Shown piece after piece: positions 1-12,717 of a stretch of 64,000 bases of DNA; within the stretch, counting starts at the first letter, position 1, and each line of letters opens with the position of its first letter. The notes beneath the pieces are model-generated. The model worked only from the letters and a program-made list of their open reading frames with translations, did not search any database and was not told where the DNA came from. A program made the position numbers and the translations under genes. Source of the stretch: Chamaecrista fasciculata (Eukaryota; Streptophyta; Magnoliopsida; Fabales; Fabaceae); contig QANZ01005908.1 in assembly GCA_003254925.1 (NCBI GenBank), forward strand, positions 19,050 through 83,049. Direction: 5' to 3'.

Positions 1-462
1 TATTATCATTAAATGAATCTCTCAAAAATGGGATTTTATCTTTATACATATTTTATCTATAGTTTAATAATTTAATTAAAAAATATTATCTTAATTTTTC
101 ATTATTTACATAAAAAATTAAGTTCAAAAGTAATATGATGTTAATTTAGTAAATAGCAATAAATTAAATTTAACTTACGGAAAATATTAAAAAAATTCAA
201 AAGCAGCATTGACGATAATAATGTTTAAAAATGAAATTTCTATTTTAAAAATAAAAATTTACCTCATAATTTCTATTTTGAAAGGGACAAAGAGTTATTG
301 TTTTTTTAAAATTTTGAGGTAAATTTACATTTTCAAAGTATAATTAATGCACCTTAACAAATGCCCTAAGGGCATTCGTTGGCATTACCATTGAAAAGAT
401 TAAATTAAAAATCTATTTGATAATCACTATTCACTAGTGCATTGATATCACATTACTGTTTT
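1..462. other. AT-rich intergenic DNA
   Basis: This stretch has long A and T runs, stop codons in all frames and no recognisable coding segment or RNA gene. It ends at the 9-bp target duplication of the foldback element that starts at 463. Confidence 0.6.
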
Positions 463-1003
463 GAGGAAACCTACTATGTGGTTCCCTTTTTTTTATAGAG
501 TCAATTATTTGGTCCATCATATATTGAAATAGACTATTCAACCCCTCACTTATCATAATCGTCAACTATTTTATCCCTCAGTTAGAATTCGTTAAATTAT
601 TTGATGACATGAACGTTAAATGCTTACATGACAACGTTAAATGTCACTTTGGCATCCTAAACACCTAAACCAATCAAACCGAACCAAGAAACACAATTAA
701 ATCGATCTAAAATTGAATCAAACCCAAATAATTGATTACACTTGAAGCTTCCATAAGGTATAAATTATTGAAGTATTCTCAAATCTCAAACCTTATGTGG
801 TCTTAAATAGTTAAATATGTGACATTTAATGTGTCAAATGTGCACTTGACGGTTGTATCATCGGTGTCAATAACGGAAATATACTACAGGGATTAACGAG
901 TTGATATTTGTAATTTTTGAGGGACCAAATAGTCTATTTCAAAAATTCAGGGACCAAATAGTTGAAACTGTGAAAAAGGAGGGAACAAATAGGAGGTTTC
1001 CTC
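463..1003. mobile_element. Mutator-like foldback element (non-autonomous)
   Basis: The left end begins GAGGAAACCTACTATGTGG and the right end is its imperfect reverse complement, ending AGGAGGTTTCCTC. The inverted repeat runs inward for more than 80 bp and includes the repeated TATTTGGTCC motif. The element is flanked by near-identical 9-mers, TACTGTTTT (454-462) and TAATGTTTT (1004-1012), 8 of 9 matching. Long terminal inverted repeats with 9-bp target duplications are the signature of Mutator-like elements. No transposase is encoded, so it depends on an element elsewhere. It lies about 1.2 kb upstream of the XCT start codon and could affect its promoter, which is inference only. Confidence 0.7.
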
Positions 1004-1012
1004 TAATGTTTT

Positions 1013-2236
1013 CTTCTTTAATTAGACAACCATTAAAACGACACCGTCCTGGTTCTTAGCTTTTTATCACATCCCTTTGTAAAGTTTGTATACTGTTCAT
1101 ATGGCCTAGGTTTTATTTTTTTCATCTTTCTTGTTCCTTCCATCTTCGTTTGTTGGTTTTCGCTCTTCTCCTCCTTGCCTTCGCCGGAGTCAGTTTCCGT
1201 CTCCAGTGAACCTTTGCAGCCTCGAAGACTAGAGCTGCCGTCGCCGTCGTGGTCTGAAGTTGCTGTCGACGTCGAGGACTGAAGTTGCTGTCGCCGTGGT
1301 GAGTGGAGCGGAACTTCCGCATCTTCGTGCCGTCGTGGTGTCGTGAGTTTTCTAGTTTTCTTATCCTCTTGAGCTACCCACTATATCTATGCTATTGTTA
1401 TATCAATATCAGTGTATCATATCTATTGATTCTTGATGGGTTTACTTTATCTCATATCGGTAGGTCATGGGAAAACTGCTATGGGAGGTCATTGCGCCGT
1501 TTGTTTCTTTGTTAATGTATTTATTTTAATTTTTAAGGATTAAATTGATTAAATATCAACTGATGTTTTCTTTTTGATGTATTACAAAGGAATACGTGCA
1601 TTATTATTTTTCCTTTAGGATTCATATAGATAATTTCTTCTTTGATTAATATAAATTAGCGCTGATAGTATATTCTACTTGTTGGATGCACCTATGATGT
1701 AACCCTAATCAAAATCATGGGCTGTAGCAGGAGGAAAGTCAAAGTGTATGAGGTTTATCTTTCGAGAAGCATATAAATTATTAGCTTCTTGCCTGGACCA
1801 AATTTCCTCTACAGTCTGCCAATGTGCTGTTCGTGGGTCTGTGTTGAAATTTTTGTTGTTACTAAAGCAATTTGTTGTGTTTTGAATTTCTAATAATACC
1901 CTAGAGCCGTTTAAATTTTTTAGTTTCTGTAAGTTTGTTATTTATTATATCAATTTTGTAATAGATAATTCTTTTTCATTATATAAAATTGAAAAATATA
2001 TATTTAAACCACTAAATCCTGTATCAGTGTCTCGACTGATTCAACGGCTAGTCCATTTTTTAATACCATGCTATTTTGCTTCGCCTTTTGCAGTTCATTT
2101 CCAGGCAGTTCATAGAGTTCATCAATCATTACTTCATCTAGTGGTTGGAGAAGTGGTGAGATTCTGCATTTCATCGTTGTTGTTGGTTCCCCTGGAAGTT
2201 CTGTGAACAGGCTTGGTTTTAACAAGAAGAACAAGT
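1013..2236 (+). promoter_or_regulatory. Upstream region and probable 5' leader of XCT
   Basis: The segment from about 1115 to 1350 is much more GC-rich and pyrimidine-rich than its surroundings, as plant 5' untranslated exons often are. A candidate splice donor follows near 1342. A second leader exon would then end just before the ATG at 2237, with a candidate acceptor near 2090-2130. I cannot fix the transcription start. Short open frames here show no family resemblance and are treated as untranslated. Confidence 0.4.
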
Positions 2237-5200
2237 ATGTCGGGTATGGGGGACGGGTATGTGGGCACGGCCCAAGATGCTGTTAGGATTCGACGGCTTG
2301 AGAAGCAGAGAGAGGCTGAGCGCCGGAAAATCCAAGAGCTCAAAACCAAGTCTGCCTCTGCTAAAGGCCAGCCTGGTCTCCTCCAATTTGGTTCTAGCAC
2401 TTCTGAGGTCTGAATTTGATATTCATCTCCATTAGATTTCTTCTAGTTATTGGGCATTGAGCTTTTCTTTCGATTGTAGTGAGAAATACCTTTTCATATG
2501 TTGGTTACGGGTTCATAGTTGGAATCTTCGATTCTTTTGAGACTTGTCTACTTTGGTTTTTTATTTATATTAATCAACTTTAGATGACTTTTTTCTTTCT
2601 TTCTGATTCTTTTTTTTTCCTCTTCTTTGATGGTCTTTTCAGATTCTCGAGACTGCGTTTAAAAAGGAAACTGTTGGTCTAGTGACCAGAGAACAGTATG
2701 TAGAGAAGGTATAGAAACTTGTGATGGGGTTATAATGTTATTTATGTCATTTTTCGATATGATGATGCTTAATGACATTTTCATGATGTAGAGGGTTAAC
2801 ATTCGCAACAAAATAGAGGAGGAAGAGAAAGAGAAGCTGCAGAAGCTACAGCAAGAGTAAGTTGATTTACAATGCTCTGTTGGTGAAATAGTAAAATTAT
2901 AGAATAATTTTAATTTCATTTTTACCATTACTACTTAGTTCTTTTTCATATGCATTTACATTGTGTTTTGCTTCTCCAATTAGATGGTTCATTTTGGTTG
3001 ATTTGTAGTTTACTATACATTGTATAGGGAGGAGGAGCTTCAATTAGAAAAGCGTAAGAAGAGGAAAATAAAGGGCAATTCTCGATTATCTTTTGCTGAG
3101 GATATTGATAATGGCAGCGAAGAGGAGGAAGGAGAAAGCAGTAAGCTGAATTTGTTACTTCACTTGACTTCTCTCATTACCTTTCAGACCTTTGGTTGAT
3201 GTGATCGTTTTCCTTTATTTTAGAATGTCACTGTTACTAAGTTGTGTGTCAGTTCTGTAGTTGTACTTCACTTTTCTTCCTTGTCATCGTGTCAGAGCAT
3301 AACTTTTAATAACTGTGAATCCTTGCAATTACAAAATCTTTTGTATTAGAATTTTATTCATTGTCTTATCAAGTTAATGTTCATATCAATATATATTGTA
3401 GAACCATTGTAAGAAAGAAGAAAAGGCAGAAAGACTATATGAAATTATCATTTGTTAACTAGGGTTTGGAACAGGGAATTTGAAACTATTTAGTGTTTGG
3501 TTTGTTTTATGCTTTATCAGTTTTGGGATGTTTTGCTAGCTATGCTTGAATTGTTCTTTTGCTTCGTGTTTGTGGGGTGAACTTTTTTCTCTTAGGGAGA
3601 GGTTTAAGGTTCTCTTTAAAATATAAGGATCTATAGAACCTGGGGGTATTTATGAAACAATATCAATTTACGTCAAACTGTATGGAATATGAATATCTGG
3701 CACCATGAAGTCTGTTGGTGGTTTTCTTTTACTGAAAATAATATGAATCTTTACTTTGGTGTTGGCAGAGTCTCTGGAAACAAATAAACTTAGGCGTGGT
3801 AAACTTGGTAAAGACCCTACTGTTGAAACGAGCTTTCTACCTGACAGGTGTGGCATTTCTCTCGTTCTTTTTCTCCTCACTCTTTTTCCTCCCTCTTCCT
3901 GGAATTTCCCCATTCTTTCTTTATTGTTCTGGCCCTAACATCTGGGCATAGCGCTGAGGATGTTGTTTCAGTGAGCGAGAAGCTGAGGAAGAAGCAGAGC
4001 GAGAAAGGTTGCGAAAACAGTGGCTCCGTGAGCAGGAGCTGATTCGAAGTAAGTCTGCTAGTTGTTCATATCTTTCCTAGTTTACCGTAATGATAGTGTA
4101 AATAAGATGGTTAGTGGAATACAATTTTAGCAGAGGATAAACCATGCTCAAATAAATTCCTGTGTTTCAGATGAACCTCTTGAGATTACATACAGCTACT
4201 GGGATGGAGCTGGCCATAGGCGTGTGATCCAGGTTAGTAAAGGCTATCTTCTTCAAAATATGCTTTCTAATTCGTAAGTTTAAATTTGCATTTAACACAT
4301 AATAAATTGTAAAGGCAATTGAATCATTTATTTTATGATAAAGGTACGGAAGGGTGATTCAATAGGAGAGTTCCTTCGAGCAGTCCAGCAGCAACTGGCT
4401 CCTGAGTTTCGTGAGATTCGAACAACATCGGTGGAGAATTTGCTATATGTGAAAGAAGACCTTATCATTCCCCACGTAAGAACATGTACTTAGTTTAGGC
4501 TTTGCACAACAGTACAATCAGATAGAAGCACGTAGGATAACTTGCCTTTTCCTTCCCCTGGCATAATGTTATGATAGTTATCTATTGACTTCACTTGTTT
4601 TCATTCATGTGACAGCAACACAGCTTTTATGAGCTAATCATAAACAAAGCAAGAGGCAAAAGTGGACCTGTATGTTTGCATCCTCTCTTTCTTTTACTTC
4701 ATATTAGTTATCTTATTGGAGGAGTTTCATGCCTTACTATTTCACTTCTAGATGACGTTTCTAAATTAGAGTATTTTATATTCTTGTTGATGGGTTCTAG
4801 TACTCTTATTTTTCTAATGCACAAGTAAATATATCCAGAAATTTTCTGGTGTAGGAAAGAGATTCTCAGTTGCAGGAATTAGTAAATAAAGATATAAAAT
4901 GAATTGTTGAAATGTGAGAAATCATACGAAGACATACTGATAAAAGAGGATAATTCAAACCCATTATTTCTTTTGTTGATTTAATAAATACTCTCTTTTT
5001 ATTTTGGATTAATTAATCTATTAGTCCCCATAGTTTGCATCAATTTTCAATTAAATCCTTATAGTTTCAATTTTTGCAATTAAAGTCCTTATATTTCATT
5101 TTATTTGTAATTGGAACTTTCCATTTAATAATAACAAAATTTTGTCTTTTAACAACTGATCCAATATACTTTGTTAACAGTAAATGATCTGCAGTGTCAA

Positions 5201-6739
5201 CTTGAGTTTACTTACTGTTTCTATGTATTTCTTTCCGTACAGCTTTTCCACTTTGATGTGCATGAGGATGTCCGAACAATTGCTGATGCAACTATAGAGA
5301 AAGATGAGGTAGCTTTCCTTCCTTATTATTACATTTACTTTGAATTTAACGTTATGATCAAAAGTAACTTTGATGTTTTACATGCTAACTTGAAAGTGAT
5401 TTGAGTTTTTTGAAGGAAATGGCAGTTCTAACTGTTTTTGTATCAGCTCTTCACCAGCTTTGATATATATATTGAAATGAAAATTAAAGACTTATTGAAA
5501 TTGCAAGCTGATTATCTCTTGTATTTAAAGGAGGAAAGGAGAAGTAAGATGAAATTTCAAATTACTTGTAACATGTATGCATAGGTGACCGTGTACATTA
5601 AATAATAATCTGTAGCGAAAATGGGGTTTAATAGCTTTTAAGCATGTGAAATATCTGTACTTCCATCTGAAGAGAAAATTACTTACAGTTAGTTCTGGTC
5701 ACAATATCAGTTAGTTCTGGTCACAATATAAGTGTTGAATATTTTGAGTTCATTACTAAAATAGGATTTGAAACTCTTGAATTTGGAGGCCTTGTATTTG
5801 CTAACCAACAAAAGGAGGAAATATATATATATATATATAGTCTGCAAGGTGGTCAAACTTTCGTGTCATGATATATTTACGCACTTGTGCGTCCACTGTT
5901 GTGCTTGGATATTCTAGTAAAGTTGTCTTCTCTTCTGGCTTAATCATTTTAATATGGTTCTTTTCAAACAGTCTCATGCTGGGAAAGTTGTAGAAAGGCA
6001 CTGGTACGAAAAGAACAAGCATATATTTCCTGCTTCAAGATGGGAGGTACACTCTCGTTTATTTGGTCCTCTTATAGAAATAGGACTATGGTTATCTTTT
6101 TTATTTTGAGTAAATTGATGATCTGGTCCCTGAAAGATGATGAATTTTTCAATTTAATCCCTGAAAGATAAAATTATAAGATTTAGTCCTTGAAAGATGT
6201 AATCTCTATCAATTTGGTCATTTTGTTAATATTTTAATTCAAATTTAATGGCTAATATAATTTCTTTAATACCAATTATTAAGTATAATATCAACAAAAT
6301 TTAAAAACACATAAGATTTGTCATTAAAATTTAGTCAGTATATTTAACAACAGAACTAAATCGATTGTAATTGCATCTTTGAGACTTATAATTTTACATT
6401 TCAGGACTAAATTGAGTGATGTACCATTTTTTAGGAACCAAATCATTAATTTACTCTTGATTTCTTTCTCTTGTCTACTATGCTCCGAACCATGGACACT
6501 AATGTTAATATGGATTGGACACTGAAACTGCTATGACAAAATGTCTGTGTATATGGCTTCCTTTTTGAAGTATCGATCCTTCTTGGCCACTAAGCATTTT
6601 GGTCTTCTTAACCTGCTCATATTAGTGTGTCAGAATCTTGTATTACTGATTTGATTACATTTTTTTTTCCTGAACAAATTCATTGCAGATATATGATCCT
6701 ACAAAGAAATGGGAACGTTACACCATCCACGGGGATTGA
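2237..6739 (+). CDS. XCT: XAP5 CIRCADIAN TIMEKEEPER (XCT), 336 aa, 12 coding exons
   Basis: Coding exons: 2237-2407, 2643-2708, 2792-2856, 3028-3140, 3769-3847, 3972-4048, 4171-4232, 4344-4475, 4616-4669, 5243-5308, 5972-6046 and 6689-6739. All introns are GT-AG and the joined frame is 1011 nt. The protein starts [15 protein letters not shown] and ends [11 protein letters not shown], like Arabidopsis XCT, which is almost the same length. Residues 18-50 and 78-110 are charged coiled-coil-like segments. A basic stretch [10 protein letters not shown] near residue 100 is a likely nuclear signal. The C-terminal half is the XAP5 domain, with [30 protein letters not shown] and [21 protein letters not shown]. 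Family knowledge: XCT is a nuclear protein affecting the circadian clock, light signalling, splicing and small-RNA production. The start is the first ATG of the conserved N-terminus. Intron 11 carries a Mutator-like foldback element. Confidence 0.96.
5821..5839. repeat. (AT)n microsatellite in XCT intron 10
   Basis: About nine AT units lie in the intron between the exons at 5243-5308 and 5972-6046. This is a likely length-polymorphic marker with no coding effect. Confidence 0.85.
6108..6456. mobile_element. Mutator-like foldback MITE in XCT intron 11
   Basis: The left end GAGTAAATTGATGATCTGG pairs with the right end, whose reverse complement is GAGTAAATTAATGATTTGG. The pairing continues through the 'GGTCCCTGAAAGATG' repeats, giving a foldback of about 349 bp. 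Possible 9-bp duplications are TTTTATTTT (6099-6107) and TTGATTTCT (6457-6465), matching at 7 of 9, which suggests an older copy. There is no coding capacity. Assignment to the Mutator superfamily is inferred from the terminal structure. Confidence 0.6.
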
Positions 6740-9700
6740 TTGGAACTTCTAATTAATGTTTTTCTGCATTTGCATCTTCACCATGCTCCCAAGTGGTGAC
6801 AGCTTGTAATTTTGTGAAAATGGCAAGAGGGAACAATATTTGAAACAATTTCTGGGTTGAGATTGAGCAATCTTGTTCTGTAATTTATTAAATTTTCAAT
6901 GCACTTAGGTTCATATTATAGTGGGATGTGGCTGGCTAAAAAAAAAATTCTTCTGTACTGTTTTAAAGACGGGAATTTTAATTCATTCGTTCCTCTTTTA
7001 CAAGTATAAATTTTTATTATTTGAAATTTCATGTACTTGATTGATTATTGATGATTCTTCTATATTTTGACTTGTATGTGTAAAGAGTATAAATAATGAT
7101 ACTTCAAATGTTTTATTTTTATCAAGTTATTAGTTATTTATCATGTTTTATAATTAGAAAAAGGTAAAAATGTACTAAAGCTTCCTGAGTTTTAAGCTGG
7201 GATTAAAAAATACTTACTAGTTTTAACTTTTTAACTTTTAATTTTGTTCACTTGAAAGTCGTAAGTTTTAAAATTTAACACTTAACTTTTAAAGTTGATA
7301 AATGATTATTGAGCTTTAAAAAAGTGAAATTATTTATCGATGTTGACTATTCGAAGTTGAAAATTTATAAGATGTTTATTAAATTTTAAAACTTAGAGAT
7401 TTGTGAGCAAAGTTGAAAATTCTAAAATTTTATCTGTCGTGTTTTGGAATTTAAGGATAATTTTTTCCTCAACCTAAAATTCATAGATCTTAGTGCATTA
7501 AAGCTTGAAAAAAATGAAAATTAAATACTTAATGACTACCAATATATCATAGATTAGTGAATTGCAGACTATGGTCTAAGTAGTTTAATTTTTTAAATTT
7601 TCGCAAATACATGTGGGTTTTTTCAAAATCTCTTATCCACACGTGGTCAAACAATCCTGCCTTGTTTTCTGTTTTTCCTTAAAAAATAGTCGCCTTTAGT
7701 CAAGAACATAAGAACCCATAAAAAAATGGTTCTATGTGAAAACTCATGCGTCATTGGCCAAGATAGATCTCATTATTCATTGACATAAAATTTTATCATT
7801 CTAGTTAAATTGAGTTTCTTACAGTTTCTTTCCGATTTGTTTTTCATACTTAGATAACTTTTATGTCATTTTTTATTAGTACAATTTTCTTTATATATAT
7901 TTTGTAATAACGAAGCCATTATTATTTTTTATGCTGCTTTGGGGATTTGCAATAACTAAAAAAAAAACTTCACTAAACACTTACAGAAAGAATGATATGA
8001 GAGATTTTTGTGATGCTTCTCGGATAGTGAAGTCAATGAAAGTAAAAATCTAGAGAGTAATGAAGAGGGATTTTTAGGGGACGATTTATGACAAGTAACC
8101 TCTTGTCCTTCACATGAAAATAAATATAATTAGAGTATACACATTATTATGCTTATTATATATCCTTCAGATAATTAGATTGATCTATTAGGGAATCCAT
8201 TTTGTAAGAATTTCATATATTCGATACATGTCACAACTAAATATAATTAGAGTTTGAGTTGATGAAACTCAGAGATCATATTAACTCTGTGGTGTATATG
8301 AACCATATGAAGGGGATAGGTAAAACTTTCAAAAATTTGACAATCTTGAAAAGAGGTTCTAGTATGAGAGTTCCTACATTTTGTGTCCAAACAGTCATGA
8401 CAAACAGAAAATATAAAAAGAAGATGAGATATGAGAAATTATGAGTTTTTTGTGATATGAAGAACATGATAAATCTCTCACCATGTGCCAGTGAGAAATA
8501 TAGATTTTTGACCATTTTACGCTCATGTGAGAGTGGTCGTGTAGGAGTCTTTTGTGAAATATTATATCGTTTAGAGGAGTTCATTAATTTCCCCCTCTTT
8601 TCTATAAATAAAAGTTTTCTGCTCTTATTTGAGATACACATCTTCTCACTTTCTCTTTAGTTTCTCTCTTAAAATAGATTTTGGTTTATTTCTCAATTAT
8701 TATTTTTTCTATAATATTTTGTGGATCAAGACTTCAACTTTAGTAGTTGTCAGTTCACTTCTTCGTTGGCACTTGGGATGAAATAACTGGTTTGACCATC
8801 TAAATTAGTTTTGATTGTTTATTTTATGATTTAATTTCTGTATTTTTTATTTATTTTTCCATCACTTGGTTTATTATTTGTTTTTTCATACGAAATGAAC
8901 TTCTTAAAGTTTCTGTTAAAGAAGATGATTAATGATACTTTCAAATATTTTATGCAAGTGACCAATTATTCCAAAATGTACTGCAAAGATTCCCTTATTT
9001 TTTTATTTGAGTGTTGACTGCATGTGTTGTACGCCAACATATCATTATTTCTTTACTCAAACATGTGTCAAATCATTAATCAATACATAATCAACAAAAG
9101 CTTTTATAATCAAGCCAATTTTAAATTCTTTAAACAGATCAACACTTGAACAAATGGTATTCAGAATATGAAAAATGTGTGTGTATTCCATTATCACTCA
9201 AGGCATTATATACAATTGATGAGCAATAGGTAGGGACACGTGCCACTAAAGCTATTTGCTACTGCTATGACTAAATATCCTATCAGCTATACAAAGAATA
9301 AAAGCTCTACAAAAGGAATATGCCAGAAGGAATTTACATAGAAAACAAGGCAACTCTAACAAACACTAACTAACCGAAATATTATTGCCTAATAATGCAT
9401 ACTAATACAGCTTCTAATGACAAATCTTACAACACTACAACCTTTTGTAAATTTTAAACTTTTTTTTTAAAAAAAAAAGGCAAAGCATTCAATCTGCATA
9501 TGATTAGTTGGTTTAGGTACTTAGGTAGCAGCCTAAATCACAACACACGAAACCTACATGCATGTGCCTTTTACATTTTAGTCTCTCTTTTGCCTTATTG
9601 TTTCTTCAATTACTTGCATTGTTTATCGGTGGTCCCTTCTACGTACGTTATTCACTTATTCTATAATTGTTGTTTTTGACCAAAAAAAAAATTTGATGCC

Positions 9701-9831
9701 TCATCTTTTTATGTTTTTTTTTCCTAATTGATACGTAGATTGAATTAGTCTATTACAGAAATCTTCGAATGATTCTTGTAGAGCATCATTATGGAATTTG
9801 TAGCTTTTAAGGAATTGTTGGATTGTTACGT
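6740..9831. other. Long AT-rich intergenic region downstream of XCT
   Basis: The first ~200 bases are the XCT 3' untranslated region, with a poly(A)-signal-like AATTTATTAAATTT near 6880. At about 7165-7500 there is a weak foldback ('TGTACTAAAGCTTCCTGAG' against an inverted copy near 7480), probably a decayed Mutator-type MITE. Around 8590-8660 a TATAAATA followed by pyrimidine-rich sequence resembles a retroelement or LTR promoter, but I could not define its borders. The open frames at 8259-8660 show no recognisable family and are not called. Confidence 0.45.
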
Positions 9832-10067
9832 AACAGAATATTGAGAAAATGAATTGAATATATTTTTCATATCAAAATCAGATTACAGATGATGGCTTTT
9901 ATAGACTATATACATGAGAGGCTGACTAACTGTCTAACTAATACAGCTGGAAACCTTCCTAACAAACTTACAACCAATTATGAAACTAATCAACAGAAAC
10001 TGAATCTAGTAATAATTCTGACCAAATACATCAGCTGATGTGGCAACCAGAATATATACACTATTAT
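9832..10067 (-). repeat. 3' LTR of the copia element
   Basis: This is a 236-bp direct repeat of 11112-11347 with one mismatch. On the - strand it begins just after the polypurine tract and ends ...ATTCTGTT. The last twenty or so codons of the element's ORF, including the stop at 10006, fall inside this LTR. Confidence 0.88.
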
Positions 10068-11082
10068 CCCCCGTAAGCTGAGGGTGAGTAGCATTAAACA
10101 CCTGAAGCTTATCTCGCAAGACACAGAAACGAAGATGTGACAGTGGTTTAGTAAGAATATCAGCTGTTTGATCCAATGAGGGAATATGCCCAACACTCAG
10201 TAATCCCTTAATAACCTTGTCCCTAACAAAGAAAATATCCAACTCCATGTGCTTGGTGAGATTATGCAGAACAAGATTGTAAGTGAGCTGAACAGCACTC
10301 GAATTATCACAAAAAATTTGAGGTTTGACAGAAGAAGAACAGTGAAGTTCTTGAAGCAATGACTGAACCCAAGTTATCTCAGAAACAAGAGAGGCAATGC
10401 TACGATACTCTGCTTCAGTACTTGAACGCGAGACTACTGGCTGTTTCTTGGAACTCCAGGAAATCAAATTAGAACCAAAAAACAAGCCAAAACCTGTTGT
10501 TGAACGTCTATCATCAACGTCACTTGCCCAATCAGCATCACAAAAACCAGTAAGATGCAAAGTAGAGCTAGGAGTAAGATGCAAACCATAGTCAATTGTC
10601 CCTTTAAGATAGCGCAAAATTCGTTTAACTGCAACCCAGTGATCATCTAATGGTTGACTCATGAACTGGCAAACTTTATTGACAGCAAAAGATATTTCTG
10701 GTCTAGTGATTGTGGCATACTGAAGTGCTCCAACTGTAGATCGATATAGATGAGGGTCTGACATGTAATTAGAACCATTTTTGGTCAATTTAAGACCAGC
10801 AACCATAGGGGTGTTGATAGGATTAAATTTGTTAGCCAATCGATCATCAGCTGTGAGAAACATATCTGGCTTTGAATTGCCAAACAAAAATTCATCGAGA
10901 CCATGACCTTGAACAGCAGAAGTAATCTGCTGATGCCAAGGCAGATAATTCTTGTCATCTAGTTTAGTTGTAATAGAATGAGAAAACGAAATGATAGGAG
11001 AAGAAGTAGATGTTTGAGAAGTAATTGGAACAGAAACAGAAATTGGTGCAGAGATATGAGGAGAAGACGAAGAAGAGTCCAT
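10006..11082 (-). CDS. Fused gag-RNase H remnant of copia polyprotein, 358 aa
   Basis: The N-terminus ([13 protein letters not shown], then [14 protein letters not shown] and [10 protein letters not shown]) is the start of a copia gag protein. At about residue 90 ([12 protein letters not shown]) the frame jumps straight to the C-terminal part of the reverse transcriptase ([20 protein letters not shown]). It then enters the copia RNase H domain, with acidic positions in [20 protein letters not shown] and [10 protein letters not shown]. The deletion that removed protease, integrase and most of the reverse transcriptase therefore kept the frame open. I chose the Met at 11082 because it matches the gag start; the Met five codons earlier overlaps the primer-site leader. 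The product lacks the polymerase active site and cannot transpose by itself. It should be treated as a transposon relic and not as a host gene. Confidence 0.85.
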   Translation of the reverse strand: MDSSSSSPHISAPISVSVPITSQTSTSSPIISFSHSITTKLDDKNYLPWHQQITSAVQGHGLDEFLFGNSKPDMFLTADDRLANKFNPINTPMVAGLKLTKNGSNYMSDPHLYRSTVGALQYATITRPEISFAVNKVCQFMSQPLDDHWVAVKRILRYLKGTIDYGLHLTPSSTLHLTGFCDADWASDVDDRRSTTGFGLFFGSNLISWSSKKQPVVSRSSTEAEYRSIASLVSEITWVQSLLQELHCSSSVKPQIFCDNSSAVQLTYNLVLHNLTKHMELDIFFVRDKVIKGLLSVGHIPSLDQTADILTKPLSHLRFCVLRDKLQVFNATHPQLTGDNSVYILVATSADVFGQNYY

Positions 11083-11111
11083 GGCTGCTAAGCACAAGGC
11101 TCTGATACCAC

Positions 11112-11347
11112 AACAGAATATTGAGAAAATGAATTGAATATATTTTTCATATCAAAATCAGATTACAGATGATGGCTTTTATAGACCATATACATGAGAG
11201 GCTGACTAACTGTCTAACTAATACAGCTGGAAACCTTCCTAACAAACTTACAACCAATTATGAAACTAATCAACAGAAACTGAATCTAGTAATAATTCTG
11301 ACCAAATACATCAGCTGATGTGGCAACCAGAATATATACACTATTAT
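11112..11347 (-). repeat. 5' LTR of the copia element
   Basis: This 236-bp repeat matches 9832-10067. It lies one base from the primer-binding site and ends exactly where the N run begins. Confidence 0.86.
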
Positions 11348-11774
11348 NNNNNNNNNNNNNNNNNNNNNNNNNNNNNNNNNNNNNNNNNNNNNNNNNNNNN
11401 NNNNNNNNNNNNNNNNNNNNNNNNNNNNNNNNNNNNNNNNNNNNNNNNNNNNNNNNNNNNNNNNNNNNNNNNNNNNNNNNNNNNNNNNNNNNNNNNNNNN
11501 NNNNNNNNNNNNNNNNNNNNNNNNNNNNNNNNNNNNNNNNNNNNNNNNNNNNNNNNNNNNNNNNNNNNNNNNNNNNNNNNNNNNNNNNNNNNNNNNNNNN
11601 NNNNNNNNNNNNNNNNNNNNNNNNNNNNNNNNNNNNNNNNNNNNNNNNNNNNNNNNNNNNNNNNNNNNNNNNNNNNNNNNNNNNNNNNNNNNNNNNNNNN
11701 NNNNNNNNNNNNNNNNNNNNNNNNNNNNNNNNNNNNNNNNNNNNNNNNNNNNNNNNNNNNNNNNNNNNNNNNNN
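11348..11774. other. Assembly gap (427 N)
   Basis: The bases are N. The gap starts at the outer edge of the copia 5' LTR, so repeat-induced assembly failure is the likely cause. Reading frames drawn across the N run are meaningless. Confidence 0.99.
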
Positions 11775-12708
11775 TATAAATTCAGTACAAATTAAGAGAT
11801 GAAAAAATGTATAACTTGAATAATAAAAAAATATAAAATTAGTTTAAATTTAATGATTAAATTGTTGACAGTTATCATATTATGATAACTAAATTATATT
11901 TTTCAATTATTTTGAGATTAATTCGTTGAATTCGGTTTAAATTTAATAACTAAATAAAAAATTTACTCAAAATTTAACAATCATACTGTATATATGTATA
12001 AAGATTAAATTATTGCAGCAAATTAGAATGTGTTTTGTTATTTTATACAGAGTTCGGTTTAAAATGTAATTGAAAAAAAATTAGAAACTGAGATTTGAAA
12101 TTTAAAAAGTAAATGAATTATATTTCGCATATTTTAAATAGACTAAACCCAACACACTTAACTCTTCTTTAATCAGAGGTTTTACACCCATTTCGACACA
12201 TTTTATGTGTAAATAATTATAAAATTTATTAATTTATAGCAAATGAATAATTCAATTCCTAAAAATTGATAAATGTCTCAATTAAAAATATTATATTCAA
12301 TTTCTAAAATTACAATGGATCGACGACTCTTCAAATTCAACAACGAACAATTAATTAATGTTGTTTGATAGTACTAATGTATATAGTGAAAGATACAATC
12401 ATAAGATTGAATTCAAAATTACAATGAATTTAGTAATATTTCTGTTAAAAAGATCAATTACAATCAATCAATGAATGATGTGTTTTAATTAAAGACCAAA
12501 TCAGATAGTTCTATCTTTTTAAAATGAAATAGACACATTTTTCAGAAATGAATTCTAAAACATTAAATTACTGCATATTATATAGGATTATAGCATAGGA
12601 TTGGTTTGCCCCAATGGAAGCGCGTGGGAGTGGTATTAATTATAGTGATTAGGATGACCCTTATCTTCCCTTATTATGAGAACGTTTCGTGGTTGTTACC
12701 AAAAAAGA
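11775..12708. other. AT-rich intergenic DNA
   Basis: I see no gene, RNA or clear repeat boundary here. The short phrases 'AAATTTAATAACTAAAT' and 'TTAAATTATTG' resemble fragments of old Mutator-type terminal repeats but do not form a definable element. Confidence 0.45.
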
Positions 12709-12717
12709 AAAAGAAAA

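Larger units (their letters stand above)
9832..11347 (-). mobile_element. Internally deleted Ty1/copia LTR retrotransposon
   Basis: Two 236-bp direct repeats (9832-10067 and 11112-11347) flank 1044 bp of internal sequence, and the element reads on the - strand. Next to the right-hand (5') LTR, at 11099-11110, is GCTCTGATACCA. Its complement, TGGTATCAGAGC, is the initiator-tRNA-Met primer site used by plant copia elements. A purine run (CCCCC on the + strand at 10068-10072) lies just inside the 3' LTR at the polypurine-tract position. Full copia elements are about 4.5-5 kb, so most of gag, protease, integrase and reverse transcriptase is gone. The LTRs differ at a single base (T/C in ATAGACTATA versus ATAGACCATA), so insertion was recent. 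The right LTR runs directly into an assembly gap, so its outer target duplication cannot be seen. Confidence 0.88.

Noticed and set aside
1122..1515. Short open frames near a G+C-richer patch
   Set aside because: They show no family resemblance; position and composition fit an untranslated leader of XCT.
11318..11802. Open frames running through the N gap
   Set aside because: They consist of undetermined residues and carry no information.
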